NCBI GenBank assembly: GCA_003416985.1
Contig: QVIN01000007.1
Span: 310,001-374,000 of the forward strand
Reading direction: 5' to 3'
Source of the DNA: Duganella sp. BJB480
GTDB taxonomy: Bacteria; Pseudomonadota; Gammaproteobacteria; Burkholderiales; Burkholderiaceae_D
DNA: 64,000 bases
In this document: positions 50,079 to 57,317 of the stretch, piece after piece
How the letters are laid out: the number at the start of each line of letters is the position of its first letter
Numbering within the stretch: position 1 is the stretch's first letter
Program-made: the position numbers and the translations under genes
The notes under the pieces: generated by a model
Database searches by the model: none
What the model was told of the DNA's origin: nothing
Seen by the model: only the letters and a program-made list of their open reading frames with translations

Positions 50079-50855
50079 TCAGTTCCGGTCCCACGCCAGC
50101 ATATTCCAGCTCACGCCGACCCGCACGTCCGTTTTTAATTGCACCAATTGTTTCGAAAGATACAGCATTTCGCGTTCTTTTCGTAGAGTTTCGCCCAGCG
50201 TGTCCTTCAGAATGCCCGCCCCGGCCATGATCCCGTCCAGAGTGCCGTATGTACGCAACAGTCGCGCCGCCTTCTTGACGCCGACTTTTGACACGCCGGG
50301 GATGGAGTCGGTGGGGTCGCCCATCAGCGCCAGCAGGTCCGGCAGCTGCTCGGGCGGCACGCCCCACTTGCGCTCGACCCAGGCGTGGTCGTGCCATTCG
50401 CTTTTGAAGTGGTCCCACACGCGGGCGCCCTGCGCGATCAGGCCGTGCAGGTCCTTGTCGGTGGTGGCCACGGTGGCCTCGCCGCGGCCGTCTGCCAGCC
50501 AGCGCAGCACCACGGTGCCGATCACGTCGTCGGCCTCGACCTCGGGCAGCGACACCACGTGCAGGCCAATGCCGCGCAGCTTGTCGTAGAAGGCCGGCAG
50601 CGCCTCGCGCAGCGGCGTGGGCATCGGCGCGCGGCCCTCGCGGTAGCCGGCGTACAGCGCGTGGCGCCAGGTGGGGCCGCCGAAATCGAAGGCCGGCAGC
50701 ACGTGGGTCGGTTCGTGGTCGTTGACCAGTTTGCGGAACGAGGACAGCGCGTGGCGCAGCGCGATCTCGGCCTTCTCGGCGCTATCGGGTTCGGGGCTGG
50801 CTTCGTAGACGCGGCGCACGATATTGAGGCCGTCGATGGCAAGGAGTCTACCCAT
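50079..50855 (-). CDS. xni: 5'-3' exonuclease / flap endonuclease family protein
   Basis: 258 residues from MGRLLAIDGLNIVRRVYEAS. PIN-like nuclease domain with AIDGLNIVRR, the acidic EADDVIGTVVL and TTDKDLHGLIAQG, then the helix-hairpin-helix GDPTDSIPGVSKVGVKKAAR. No polymerase domain, so it matches the free-standing ExoIX/Xni-type relatives of the Pol I N-terminal nuclease. It likely processes flaps during DNA repair or lagging-strand maturation. 28 bases upstream of the receiver-domain gene, same strand. Confidence 0.88.
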   Translation of the reverse strand: MGRLLAIDGLNIVRRVYEASPEPDSAEKAEIALRHALSSFRKLVNDHEPTHVLPAFDFGGPTWRHALYAGYREGRAPMPTPLREALPAFYDKLRGIGLHVVSLPEVEADDVIGTVVLRWLADGRGEATVATTDKDLHGLIAQGARVWDHFKSEWHDHAWVERKWGVPPEQLPDLLALMGDPTDSIPGVSKVGVKKAARLLRTYGTLDGIMAGAGILKDTLGETLRKEREMLYLSKQLVQLKTDVRVGVSWNMLAWDRN

Positions 50856-51005
50856 GTTCAACATCATCCGGGCTTGTTCAATCCATCATTTTACCCGACC
50901 GGACCGCGCTGTCGGCCTGATATGACGCAAAGCCGGCACGAACGCCGCTTGCGGCGGCCGATAAGCGGCGTAAGCTGGGAGGTTGGATAAGCCAAGGAGA
51001 CAGCC

Positions 51006-51230
51006 ATGTGGCCGACAATTCCTCTTGAAAAATTCCTAGAAAATCCCCTCGCGGTCATCCGTGAAATTGCCGCGTCCGAGAAGATTTTCTTTATCACCGA
51101 AAACGGCAAGCCGATCCTGGATGTTCGTCCATACCGCTCGGTGCCGATTGAAAAGCTGCGTGGCAGCGTCATCTACTCCGGCGATATCGTCTCTGCATTG
51201 GAACCAGCAGGATACGAGCCGTCGCCATGA
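51006..51230 (+). CDS. Phd/YefM-type antitoxin
   Basis: 74 residues; AAGGAGA precedes the ATG. The compact pattern (IPLEKFLENPLAVIREIAAS, KIFFITENGKPILDVRPYRS) is that of Phd/YefM antitoxins: N-terminal DNA-binding dimer and a C-terminal toxin-neutralising tail. Its stop overlaps the start of a PIN-domain toxin gene (ATGA), the usual antitoxin-toxin coupling. That toxin gene is broken after some 15 codons, so the antitoxin is probably orphaned. Confidence 0.78.
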   Translation: MWPTIPLEKFLENPLAVIREIAASEKIFFITENGKPILDVRPYRSVPIEKLRGSVIYSGDIVSALEPAGYEPSP

Positions 51231-51274
51231 TACTGCTGGATACACACGCATTCATCTGGTGGCACGAGGCCGAC
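51227..51274 (+). pseudogene. Truncated PIN-domain (VapC-like) toxin fragment
   Basis: Only the first strand survives: MILLDTHAFIWWHEAD, the classic start of PIN toxins (first catalytic Asp in LLDTH). Immediately after, the sequence is the 3' end of the convergent glutathione S-transferase gene. Reading on in frame gives only the antisense of that gene. The toxin body, with its remaining acidic residues, is missing, which points to a deletion or rearrangement with one junction near 51265-51275. Confidence 0.75.
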
Positions 51275-51945
51275 TACTTCAGCAGCTCGTACGGCCCGCC
51301 GCGCTCGAGCGCGCGCTGGAAGGCCGGACGGCTGTGGATGCGCTTGAGGAAGGCCATCAGGTTGGGCCGGCTGGCGTCCAGCCCGGCGCGCGCGGCGGCC
51401 GCCTCCAGCGGAAAACTCATCTGGATATCGGCCGCGCTGAACTCGGCCCCGGCGAACCACGGGCACTTGTTCAACTCGGCCTCCAGGTAGTCCAGGTGGG
51501 CGGCGATCTGCGGCTCGATGTAGCCGGCCTTGACCTTGCGCGCGATGCCGCGCGCGATCGGCTTGACGAAGAACGGCGCCGGGCTGTTCTCCACCCGGTC
51601 GAAGATCAGCTTCATCAGCAGCGGCGCCATCGCCGAGCCTTCCGCGTAATGCAGGAAATACGTCCAGCGGCGGCGCTCCTCGGTGCCGGCCGGCGGCACC
51701 AGCCGGCCATGGCCGTAGGTCTCCACCAGGTACTCGATGATCGCGCCCGACTCCGCCACGACCACGTCGCCGTCGCTGATCACCGGCGACTTGCCCAGCG
51801 GGTGGATGGCGCGCAGCTCGGGCGGCGCCAGCATGGTCTTCGGATCGCGCTGGTAGCGCACGATCTCGTAGTCCAGCCCCAGCTCCTCGAGCAGCCAGAG
51901 CACGCGCTGCGAGCGCGAATTGTTCAGATGATGGACCACGATCAT
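51274..51945 (-). CDS. Glutathione S-transferase
   Basis: 223 residues from MIVVHHLNNSRSQRVLWLLE. N-terminal thioredoxin-like domain with the Ser-containing NNSRSQRVLWLLEELGLDYE, cis-Pro GKSPVI and the gamma-glutamyl-binding ESGAIIEYL; C-terminal helical domain with AAELNKCPWFAGAEFSAADI-like ELNKCPWFAGAEFSAADIQM. Resembles the YghU/YfcG-like bacterial group that conjugates or reduces toxic compounds. Its TAG stop coincides with the truncated toxin junction. Confidence 0.9.
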   Translation of the reverse strand: MIVVHHLNNSRSQRVLWLLEELGLDYEIVRYQRDPKTMLAPPELRAIHPLGKSPVISDGDVVVAESGAIIEYLVETYGHGRLVPPAGTEERRRWTYFLHYAEGSAMAPLLMKLIFDRVENSPAPFFVKPIARGIARKVKAGYIEPQIAAHLDYLEAELNKCPWFAGAEFSAADIQMSFPLEAAAARAGLDASRPNLMAFLKRIHSRPAFQRALERGGPYELLK

Positions 51946-52090
51946 GGCGAGCTTCCCGCGAAAAAGCGGCATGGCGCCGCGACCCCGCTACTGTAGCATC
52001 GTTGTCCATCTTGCGCCCCCGGCCACAGACCGATGGATTCCAGAAAGGAACAGCAGTACACTGCGCCATCAGCCGCCCACCGGAGTGTCC

Positions 52091-53701
52091 ATGAACCTGT
52101 TGTCCCCGCGTTACCTCGTCTTCACCGCCGCCATCGTCACGCTGGCCGCCTCGCTGGCCCTGGCCGCGCCCTGGTGGATCCCGCTGACGGCCGCCGCGCT
52201 GACCGTGGTCGGCATCGCCGACCTGCTGCAGACCAAACGCGCGCTGCGCCGCAACTACCCCATCCTGGCGCACTTCCGCTTCTTCTTCGAATCGATCCGC
52301 CCCGAGATCCGCCAGTACTTCCTGGAGGACGACACCGTGGCCGAGCCGTTCTCGCGCAACCAGCGCAGCATCGTCTACCAGCGCGCCAAGATGGACACCG
52401 ACAAGCGCCCCTTCGGCACCCAGCTCGACGTCTACGCCCCCGGCTACGAATGGATCAACCACTCGATCAGCCCCGCGCCCGAGCAGCACCACGACTTCCG
52501 CATCGAGATCGGCAACCATCCCGACTGCCCGCGCGCCCAGCCCTACTCGGCCAGCGTGTTCAACATCTCGGCCATGAGCTTCGGCGCGTTGTCGGCCAAC
52601 GCCATCCTTGCGCTCAACGGCGGCGCCAAGGCCGGCGGCTTCATGCACGACACCGGCGAGGGCAGCATCAGCCCCTACCACCGCCAGAACGGCGGCGACC
52701 TGGTGTGGGAGATCGGCTCCGGCTACTTCGGCTGCCGCAACCCCGACGGCACCTTCTCTGAGGCGAACTTCGTCGCCAACGCCACCACGCCGCAGGTCAA
52801 GATGATCGAGCTGAAGATGTCGCAGGGCGCCAAGCCCGGCCACGGCGGCGTGCTGCCCGGCGCCAAGGTCACGATCGAGATCGCCACCACGCGCGGCGTG
52901 GCCATGGGCCAGGACTGCATCTCGCCCTCGAAGCACTCGGCCTTCGGCACGCCGCTGGAGATGCTGGCCTTCATCGACCGCCTGCGCACGCTGTCGGGCG
53001 GCAAGCCGACCGGCTTCAAGCTGGCCATCGGCCACCCGTGGGAATTTTTCGGCATCGTCAAGGCCATGCTGGCCACCGGCATCACGCCCGACTTCATCGT
53101 GGTCGACGGCGGCGAGGGCGGCACCGGCGCCGCGCCGGTCGAGTTCACCGACCACGTCGGCACGCCGCTGCAGGAGGCGCTGCTACTGGTGCACAACACG
53201 CTGGTGGGCGCCAACCTGCGCGACAAGATCAAGATCGGCGCCTCGGGCAAGATCGTCACCGCCTTCGACATCGCCCGCATCCTGGCGCTGGGCGCGGACT
53301 GGTGCAACTCGGCGCGCGGCTTCATGTTCGCGCTGGGCTGCATCCAGTCGCAGAGCTGCCACACCGACCGCTGCCCGACCGGCGTGGCCACCCAGGACCA
53401 CAGCCGCCAGCGCGCGCTGGTGGTGCCGGACAAGACCCGGCGCGTGGCCAACTTCCACGAGAATACCCTGAAGGCGCTGGCCCAGCTGATCGCCGCCGCC
53501 GGCCTGACGCACCCGTCGCAGCTGAAGGCGCACCACCTGGTGCGGCGCATCTCGCCCAACCAGGTCAAGCTGGCGTCGGCGCTGCTGCCCTACCTGGAGC
53601 CGGGCGAACTGCTCGACCCCAGCCAGCTGTCGCGCCTGCCGCCGGTGTTCGGCCTGTACTGGCCGATGGCGCAGGCGGAGTCGTTCAATCCGGTTTGCTA
53701 G
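52091..53701 (+). CDS. FMN-binding glutamate synthase family protein
   Basis: 536 residues from MNLLSPRYLVFTAAIVTLAA, with GGAG upstream. Two N-terminal hydrophobic segments (about 7-25 and 28-45) anchor it in the membrane. The rest is a TIM barrel like the synthase domain of glutamate synthase: SASVFNISAMSFGALSANAI, FMHDTGEGSISPYH, PGHGGVLPG, DGGEGGTGAAP and a Cys set CIQSQSCHTDRCPTG compatible with a 3Fe-4S cluster. It lacks the glutaminase half, so the physiological substrate is unknown. The 3' end overlaps brnA by 17 bases. Confidence 0.88.
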   Translation: MNLLSPRYLVFTAAIVTLAASLALAAPWWIPLTAAALTVVGIADLLQTKRALRRNYPILAHFRFFFESIRPEIRQYFLEDDTVAEPFSRNQRSIVYQRAKMDTDKRPFGTQLDVYAPGYEWINHSISPAPEQHHDFRIEIGNHPDCPRAQPYSASVFNISAMSFGALSANAILALNGGAKAGGFMHDTGEGSISPYHRQNGGDLVWEIGSGYFGCRNPDGTFSEANFVANATTPQVKMIELKMSQGAKPGHGGVLPGAKVTIEIATTRGVAMGQDCISPSKHSAFGTPLEMLAFIDRLRTLSGGKPTGFKLAIGHPWEFFGIVKAMLATGITPDFIVVDGGEGGTGAAPVEFTDHVGTPLQEALLLVHNTLVGANLRDKIKIGASGKIVTAFDIARILALGADWCNSARGFMFALGCIQSQSCHTDRCPTGVATQDHSRQRALVVPDKTRRVANFHENTLKALAQLIAAAGLTHPSQLKAHHLVRRISPNQVKLASALLPYLEPGELLDPSQLSRLPPVFGLYWPMAQAESFNPVC

Positions 53702-54032
53702 GATCGCCGGCGTGCGCGAGGCGATAGGCATCGCCCAGCGTGTCGGCCACGTAACCGCGCTTGACCGCCCATTCGCGCAGCACGGCGTTGATGCCCTGCT
53801 GCCAGTCGTCGCCCTGCCGCTTGAAGGCCTCGATGGTGTCGCGGTCGAACTCCATGCTCAGCGTCACTGTCGGAGAGCCGGGCGGCGCCAGAAACCGGGT
53901 CCGCCAGGGACGAAATTGTGCCAGCTCTTCCTCAGTCGGCGGAAACGCATCCGGGTCCGACAAAGCGGCCGCCATGATGACCGCATCCTCCTCCAGAGTT
54001 GGCCAAATAATGTCATGTTTTTTCGAACGCAT
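53685..54032 (-). CDS. brnA: BrnA-type antitoxin
   Basis: 115 residues. C-terminal ribbon-helix-helix-like segment (VTLSMEFDRDTIEAFKRQGD, WQQGINAVLREWAVKRG) as in BrnA antitoxins, which bind the toxin and repress the operon; the acidic N-terminal half probably contacts BrnT. Its start overlaps the toxin gene by 20 bases, with the toxin first, the usual BrnTA order. Confidence 0.85.
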   Translation of the reverse strand: MRSKKHDIIWPTLEEDAVIMAAALSDPDAFPPTEEELAQFRPWRTRFLAPPGSPTVTLSMEFDRDTIEAFKRQGDDWQQGINAVLREWAVKRGYVADTLGDAYRLAHAGDPSKPD

Positions 54033-54285
54033 AACGTTTCACCTCACTTCTGCTCGCTTCGCGCAGACTGATCACGCGCATCGCAAAATGCTCATCAACA
54101 AAAACCACAAAATATAGGCGGTCTGCTATCGAACCCAATGCACACTCGCGCAATTCGGAATAATGATAGCGCTGGTCGGTCCAGATGACAGCGTTGTCCC
54201 AGTCAAACGCCGACGCCGCAGACAGCGATATGCCGTGCTTGCGCTGGTTGAGCTTGTCTTTCTTGGGATCGAAGGTGATCACCAT
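54013..54285 (-). CDS. brnT: BrnT-type ribonuclease toxin
   Basis: 90 residues. The family pattern is clear: ITFDPKKDKLNQRKHGISLS, AASAFDWDNAVIW, then YHYSELRECALGSIADRLYF and RVISLREASRSEVKRYAF near the C-terminus (consensus RIISaRkAtkxExxxY). BrnT has a RelE-like fold and cleaves RNA. Compared with surrounding genes it is less GC-rich, as are many horizontally moved toxin-antitoxin pairs. An inverted repeat TATCCGCA/TGCGGATA upstream is the likely BrnA operator. Confidence 0.87.
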   Translation of the reverse strand: MVITFDPKKDKLNQRKHGISLSAASAFDWDNAVIWTDQRYHYSELRECALGSIADRLYFVVFVDEHFAMRVISLREASRSEVKRYAFEKT

Positions 54286-54290
54286 GTTTC

Positions 54291-54332
54291 ATCTTATCCG
54301 CAAAGATTAAGAAATCAATCACTATGCGGATA
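54291..54332 (-). promoter_or_regulatory. Promoter and operator of brnTA
   Basis: Inverted repeat TATCCGCA (54295-54302) / TGCGGATA (54325-54332), 22 bases apart, lies just upstream of brnT. On the minus strand TTGATT (54313-54318) and TAAGAT (54291-54296) are spaced 16 bases and fit minus-35 and minus-10 boxes between and over these arms, so a repressor bound there would block transcription. The minus-10 is only five bases from the ATG, hinting at a leaderless message. Confidence 0.6.
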
Positions 54333-54348
54333 GATTAAACAGGCTGTG

Positions 54349-54368
54349 GCCGGCGCGTTTGCGCCGGC
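54349..54368 (-). terminator. Hairpin after the feo operon, candidate terminator
   Basis: A perfect eight-base stem (GCCGGCGC / GCGCCGGC) with a GTTT/AAAC loop lies 16 bases after the last feo-operon stop on the minus strand. The downstream T tract is weak (TGTTTAATC), so termination strength is uncertain. It separates the feo operon from the brnTA promoter. Confidence 0.4.
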
Positions 54369-54384
54369 GCAGAGGGGGGAAGGA

Positions 54385-54651
54385 TCAGCGCTGCACGCGC
54401 AGCATGATCACGCGCTTGAGCGGCGCGGAGCCGGACGATGCCGGCGGCGTGGTTTCACAGGAACCGCAGCTGGCGCAGCCGTCGCCGCAGCTCGATTTCG
54501 TGTTAAACAGTTTAGCCAGTTTATTCTGGTCGAAGCCACGCCGCGACAGCACATAGACGATCTGCTTGCGCAACGCCGCCGGCAAATACTTGGTGCAGAA
54601 ATGCGCCAAGGCCGCCACCACGATCAACACCACGATCACTTGCTGCCACAT
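54385..54651 (-). CDS. FeoB-associated Cys-rich membrane protein (DUF6587-like)
   Basis: 88 residues from MWQQVIVVLIVVAALAHFCT. One N-terminal membrane helix, a basic stretch (KYLPAALRKQIVYVLSRRG) and a Cys-rich cluster CGDGCASCGSC near the C-terminus, typical of the small Cys-rich proteins encoded after feoB. It begins two bases beyond the feoB stop. A role in iron handling or Feo assembly, perhaps metal or cluster binding, is inferred from position. Confidence 0.8.
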   Translation of the reverse strand: MWQQVIVVLIVVAALAHFCTKYLPAALRKQIVYVLSRRGFDQNKLAKLFNTKSSCGDGCASCGSCETTPPASSGSAPLKRVIMLRVQR

Positions 54652-54653
54652 GC

Positions 54654-56555
54654 TCAGCCTCCGATGAAGAACAAGGAAATACGATACGTCAGGAACGACG
54701 CCGTGTACGCCAGCGCGAACATATAACCGGCCATCATCAGCGGATAGCGGATGCTGTTGGTCTCGCGCCGCACCACGCTCAGCGTCGACATGCACTGCGG
54801 CGCGAACACATACCACGCCAGCAGCGACAAGGCGGTCGGCAACGTCCACGAGCTGGCGATGATTGGCGTGAGCGACTGCGCCAGTTCCTCACCGCTCTGC
54901 GACAACGCGTACACCGTGCCCAGCGCCCCCACCGCCACCTCGCGCGCGGCCAGGCCGGGCACCAGCGCGATGCAGATCTGCCAGTTGAAGCCGATCGGCG
55001 CGAACACATATTCCAGCCCGCGTCCCAGCATGCCGGCCATGCTGTAATAGATGGCCGGATGCGTCGCCCCCTCGGGTGCACCGGGGAAGGAGCTCAGGAA
55101 CCACAGCAGCACCATCAGGGTCAAAATGATCGTCCCCACGCGCGACAGGAAGATCTTGCAGCGTTCCCACAAGCCCAGCGCCAGGTTCTGCAGATGCGGC
55201 CAATGATAGGCCGGCAGCTCCAGCATCAGCGGCTGCTTGTGGTTCGCGCCCATGGTGCGCTTCATGAAGTAGGCCACCGCCATCGCCGACGCGATGCCGG
55301 CGAAGTACAGCGCGAACAGCACCAGCCCCTGCAGGCTCATGAAGCCGCCCACTTCGCGTTCCGGGATAAAGGCCGCGATGATCAGCGCATACACCGGCAA
55401 GCGCGCCGAGCACGTCATCAGCGGCGCGATCATGATCGTCACCAGCCGGTCGCGCGGGTTCTGGATGGTGCGCGCCGCCATGATGCCCGGGATCGCGCAC
55501 GCAAAGCTCGACAGCAGCGGAATGAAGGCGCGCCCCGACAGGCCGACGCCGCCCATCAGCCGGTCCAGCAGGAAGGCCGCGCGCGGCAGGTAGCCGCAGT
55601 CCTCCAGGATCAGGATGAAGAAGAACAGAATCAGAATCTGCGGCAGGAACACCAGCACGCTGCCGGCCCCGCCCAAAATCCCCTCCACCAGCAGGCTGCG
55701 CAGCAAGCCGTCCGCCATCGCACCCTTGATCATGGCGCCGACGCCGTCGACGCCGGCCTTGATCATATCCATCGGCACGTTGGCCCAGCTGAACACCGCC
55801 TGGAACACCAGGAACATCAGCACCGCCAGGATCACCGGGCCGAGCACCGGATGCAGCACCACGTTGTCGATCTTCTCGGTCAGGTTGCCGGTGTCGCGCG
55901 CGTCGCTGCTGACCAGCGCCAGGATGCGGCGCACCTCGCGCTGCGTCTCCTCCACGCCGACCGCGTCGATCGCCGACAGCGGCTCGGGCTTGACCTCGCG
56001 CAGCGGCCACATGCCGTCGAGCGCGCGCAGCAGCGACTTCTCGCCGCCGGCCTGCACCGCCACCGTCTCCACCACCGGCATGCCCAGCTCCTGCGCCAGG
56101 CGCGCGGCGTCGATCTCGATGCCGCGCTTCTTGGCCACGTCGACCATGTTCAGCGCCAGGATCATCGGCAGGCCCAGGCGCTTGATCTCCAGCACCAGCC
56201 GCAGGTTCAGGCGCAGGTTGGTGGCGTTGACCACGCACACCACCACGTCCGGCGACTGCTCGCCCGCGCGCAGGCCGGCCACCACGTCGCGCGTGATGGC
56301 CTCGTCCGGCGTGTGGGCCGACAGGCTGTAGGCGCCCGGCAGGTCCAGCACGCGGAAGGCGCGGCCCTCCGGCGAGGTGAACGCGCCTTCCTTGCGCTCG
56401 ATGGTCACGCCGGCGTAGTTGGCCACCTTCTGGCGCGCGCCGGTCAGGCGGTTGAACAGCGCGGTCTTGCCGCAATTCGGATTGCCCAGCAAGGCCACCA
56501 TCGGCGTCTTCGACAGGACCGGCGCCAGCGGCACCGCGATATCAGCTGCACCCAT
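54654..56555 (-). CDS. feoB: Ferrous iron transporter FeoB
   Basis: 633 residues. N-terminal GTPase domain: G1 GNPNCGKTALFN, switch region NYAGVTIERKEG, G3 DLPGAYSL, G4 NMVD. The C-terminal part has about eight to ten membrane helices with the gating motifs of two Nucleoside-recognition-like (Gate) domains (CGYLPRAAFLLDRLMGGVGL, RTIQNPRDRLVTIMIAPLMT). It is shorter than E. coli FeoB (773), as is common in this subgroup. Imports Fe2+ across the inner membrane. Three bases after feoA. Confidence 0.96.
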   Translation of the reverse strand: MGAADIAVPLAPVLSKTPMVALLGNPNCGKTALFNRLTGARQKVANYAGVTIERKEGAFTSPEGRAFRVLDLPGAYSLSAHTPDEAITRDVVAGLRAGEQSPDVVVCVVNATNLRLNLRLVLEIKRLGLPMILALNMVDVAKKRGIEIDAARLAQELGMPVVETVAVQAGGEKSLLRALDGMWPLREVKPEPLSAIDAVGVEETQREVRRILALVSSDARDTGNLTEKIDNVVLHPVLGPVILAVLMFLVFQAVFSWANVPMDMIKAGVDGVGAMIKGAMADGLLRSLLVEGILGGAGSVLVFLPQILILFFFILILEDCGYLPRAAFLLDRLMGGVGLSGRAFIPLLSSFACAIPGIMAARTIQNPRDRLVTIMIAPLMTCSARLPVYALIIAAFIPEREVGGFMSLQGLVLFALYFAGIASAMAVAYFMKRTMGANHKQPLMLELPAYHWPHLQNLALGLWERCKIFLSRVGTIILTLMVLLWFLSSFPGAPEGATHPAIYYSMAGMLGRGLEYVFAPIGFNWQICIALVPGLAAREVAVGALGTVYALSQSGEELAQSLTPIIASSWTLPTALSLLAWYVFAPQCMSTLSVVRRETNSIRYPLMMAGYMFALAYTASFLTYRISLFFIGG

Positions 56556-56558
56556 GGC

Positions 56559-56837
56559 TTATTCCGGCTGGATCGATGGTTGCACCGACACCAGCGCCGC
56601 CTCGAAGCGGCGCAGCGCGAAGGTGGAGTTGCCGACCTTGATCGCCAGCGGCTCGCCGCCCGGCATGCCGCGCTTGAGCATGCGGATTTTTTCGCCCGGC
56701 ACGAAGCCCAGCTCCATCAGGCGGCGCGCCAGCATGGCGCCGTCGTGCGCCGCGTCGCCGGGGGCGATGTGCACCACGGTGGCGCTGTCGCCGACCGTCA
56801 GGGTATCGAGGGTGATCAGGGGAGCTGCATGCGTCAT
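56559..56837 (-). CDS. feoA: Ferrous iron transport protein FeoA
   Basis: 92 residues with the SH3-like FeoA fold: TLDTLTVGDSATVVHIAPGD, ARRLMELGFVPGEKIRMLKR, GMPGGEPLAIKVGNSTFALR. Cytosolic regulator or partner of FeoB. First gene of the minus-strand feoA-feoB-Cys-rich operon, divergent from bfd; Fur-box-like sites lie in the shared 241-base upstream region. Confidence 0.93.
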   Translation of the reverse strand: MTHAAPLITLDTLTVGDSATVVHIAPGDAAHDGAMLARRLMELGFVPGEKIRMLKRGMPGGEPLAIKVGNSTFALRRFEAALVSVQPSIQPE

Positions 56838-56940
56838 GGCAAAGTCCGTTCAAATCGCCGCCCGGCCAAAGCCGCGGCGGCTTGCCGGCGAACTGCAAGA
56901 TCGCGTTCTGGCCGGAAATAAGATAGTAGCATTATAAACG

Positions 56941-56954
56941 GTAATGCGAATTAC
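56941..56954. promoter_or_regulatory. GTAAT-N4-ATTAC palindrome upstream of feoA
   Basis: GTAATGCGAATTAC lies 103 bases before the feoA start. Its TAATGCGAAT part recurs inverted at 57012-57022 inside the better Fur box, so it may be a second, weaker Fur site serving the feo side. Confidence 0.35.
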
Positions 56955-57003
56955 TTCTATTTGCGCTTGCATCCCGCTCAAACTTGAGGCAGTATACGAT
57001 TAA

Positions 57004-57018
57004 TGATAATGATTCGCA
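57004..57018. promoter_or_regulatory. Fur-box-like site between feoA and bfd
   Basis: TGATAAT-G-ATTCGCA matches the 7-1-7 Fur model TGATAAT-N-ATTATCA at 12 of 14 positions. It lies 61 bases before the bfd start and in the divergent feoA-bfd spacer, where Fur repression of both iron genes is expected. Prediction by eye, not scored. Confidence 0.7.
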
Positions 57019-57040
57019 TTAAGTAGCCAAATGCCAATCA

Positions 57041-57058
57041 TGTCCTTTTTTTATAAAG
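57041..57058 (+). promoter_or_regulatory. 18-base motif shared with the fur upstream region
   Basis: TGTCCTTTTTTTATAAAG, 20 bases before the bfd ATG and 22 bases after the Fur-like box. It matches 17 of 18 bases at 27901-27918 upstream of fur. The TATAAA could be a minus-10 element, but no good minus-35 lies at the right distance in either place. Confidence 0.35.
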
Positions 57059-57078
57059 CCTAGCCAGAAGGTGTATCG

Positions 57079-57294
57079 ATGATTGTATGTGTCTGCAACA
57101 ACATATCTGATCGTGAAATCCGTCAAGCCGTGGAATTGGGATTGACCTCGATGGACGAACTGCGCCGCGACCTGGGCGTGTCCACCTGCTGCGGCCAGTG
57201 CTTCGCCTGCGCCGAGGAAATCCTCAACGAGCACCTGGCGGCCACCGCCGAAATCCAGGAAACCGTCCTGAAGCGGCCCGTCTTCAGCAACTAA
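57079..57294 (+). CDS. bfd: Bacterioferritin-associated ferredoxin
   Basis: 71 residues; AGAAGG precedes the ATG. A BFD-type 2Fe-2S protein with the four Cys of MIVCVCNNISDREI and STCCGQCFAC. Bfd reduces the iron core of bacterioferritin to release Fe2+; a bacterioferritin gene is 2.2 kb downstream. The Fur-like box upstream fits the known iron-repressed expression of bfd. Confidence 0.93.
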   Translation: MIVCVCNNISDREIRQAVELGLTSMDELRRDLGVSTCCGQCFACAEEILNEHLAATAEIQETVLKRPVFSN

Positions 57295-57317
57295 GCGCAG
57301 TAACCAAGAATACTCCG

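Noticed and set aside
51227..51490. An 87-codon toxin frame continuing past the PIN start
   Set aside because: After about codon 15 the frame is antisense to the GST gene and loses all PIN residues; it is a truncation, not a gene.
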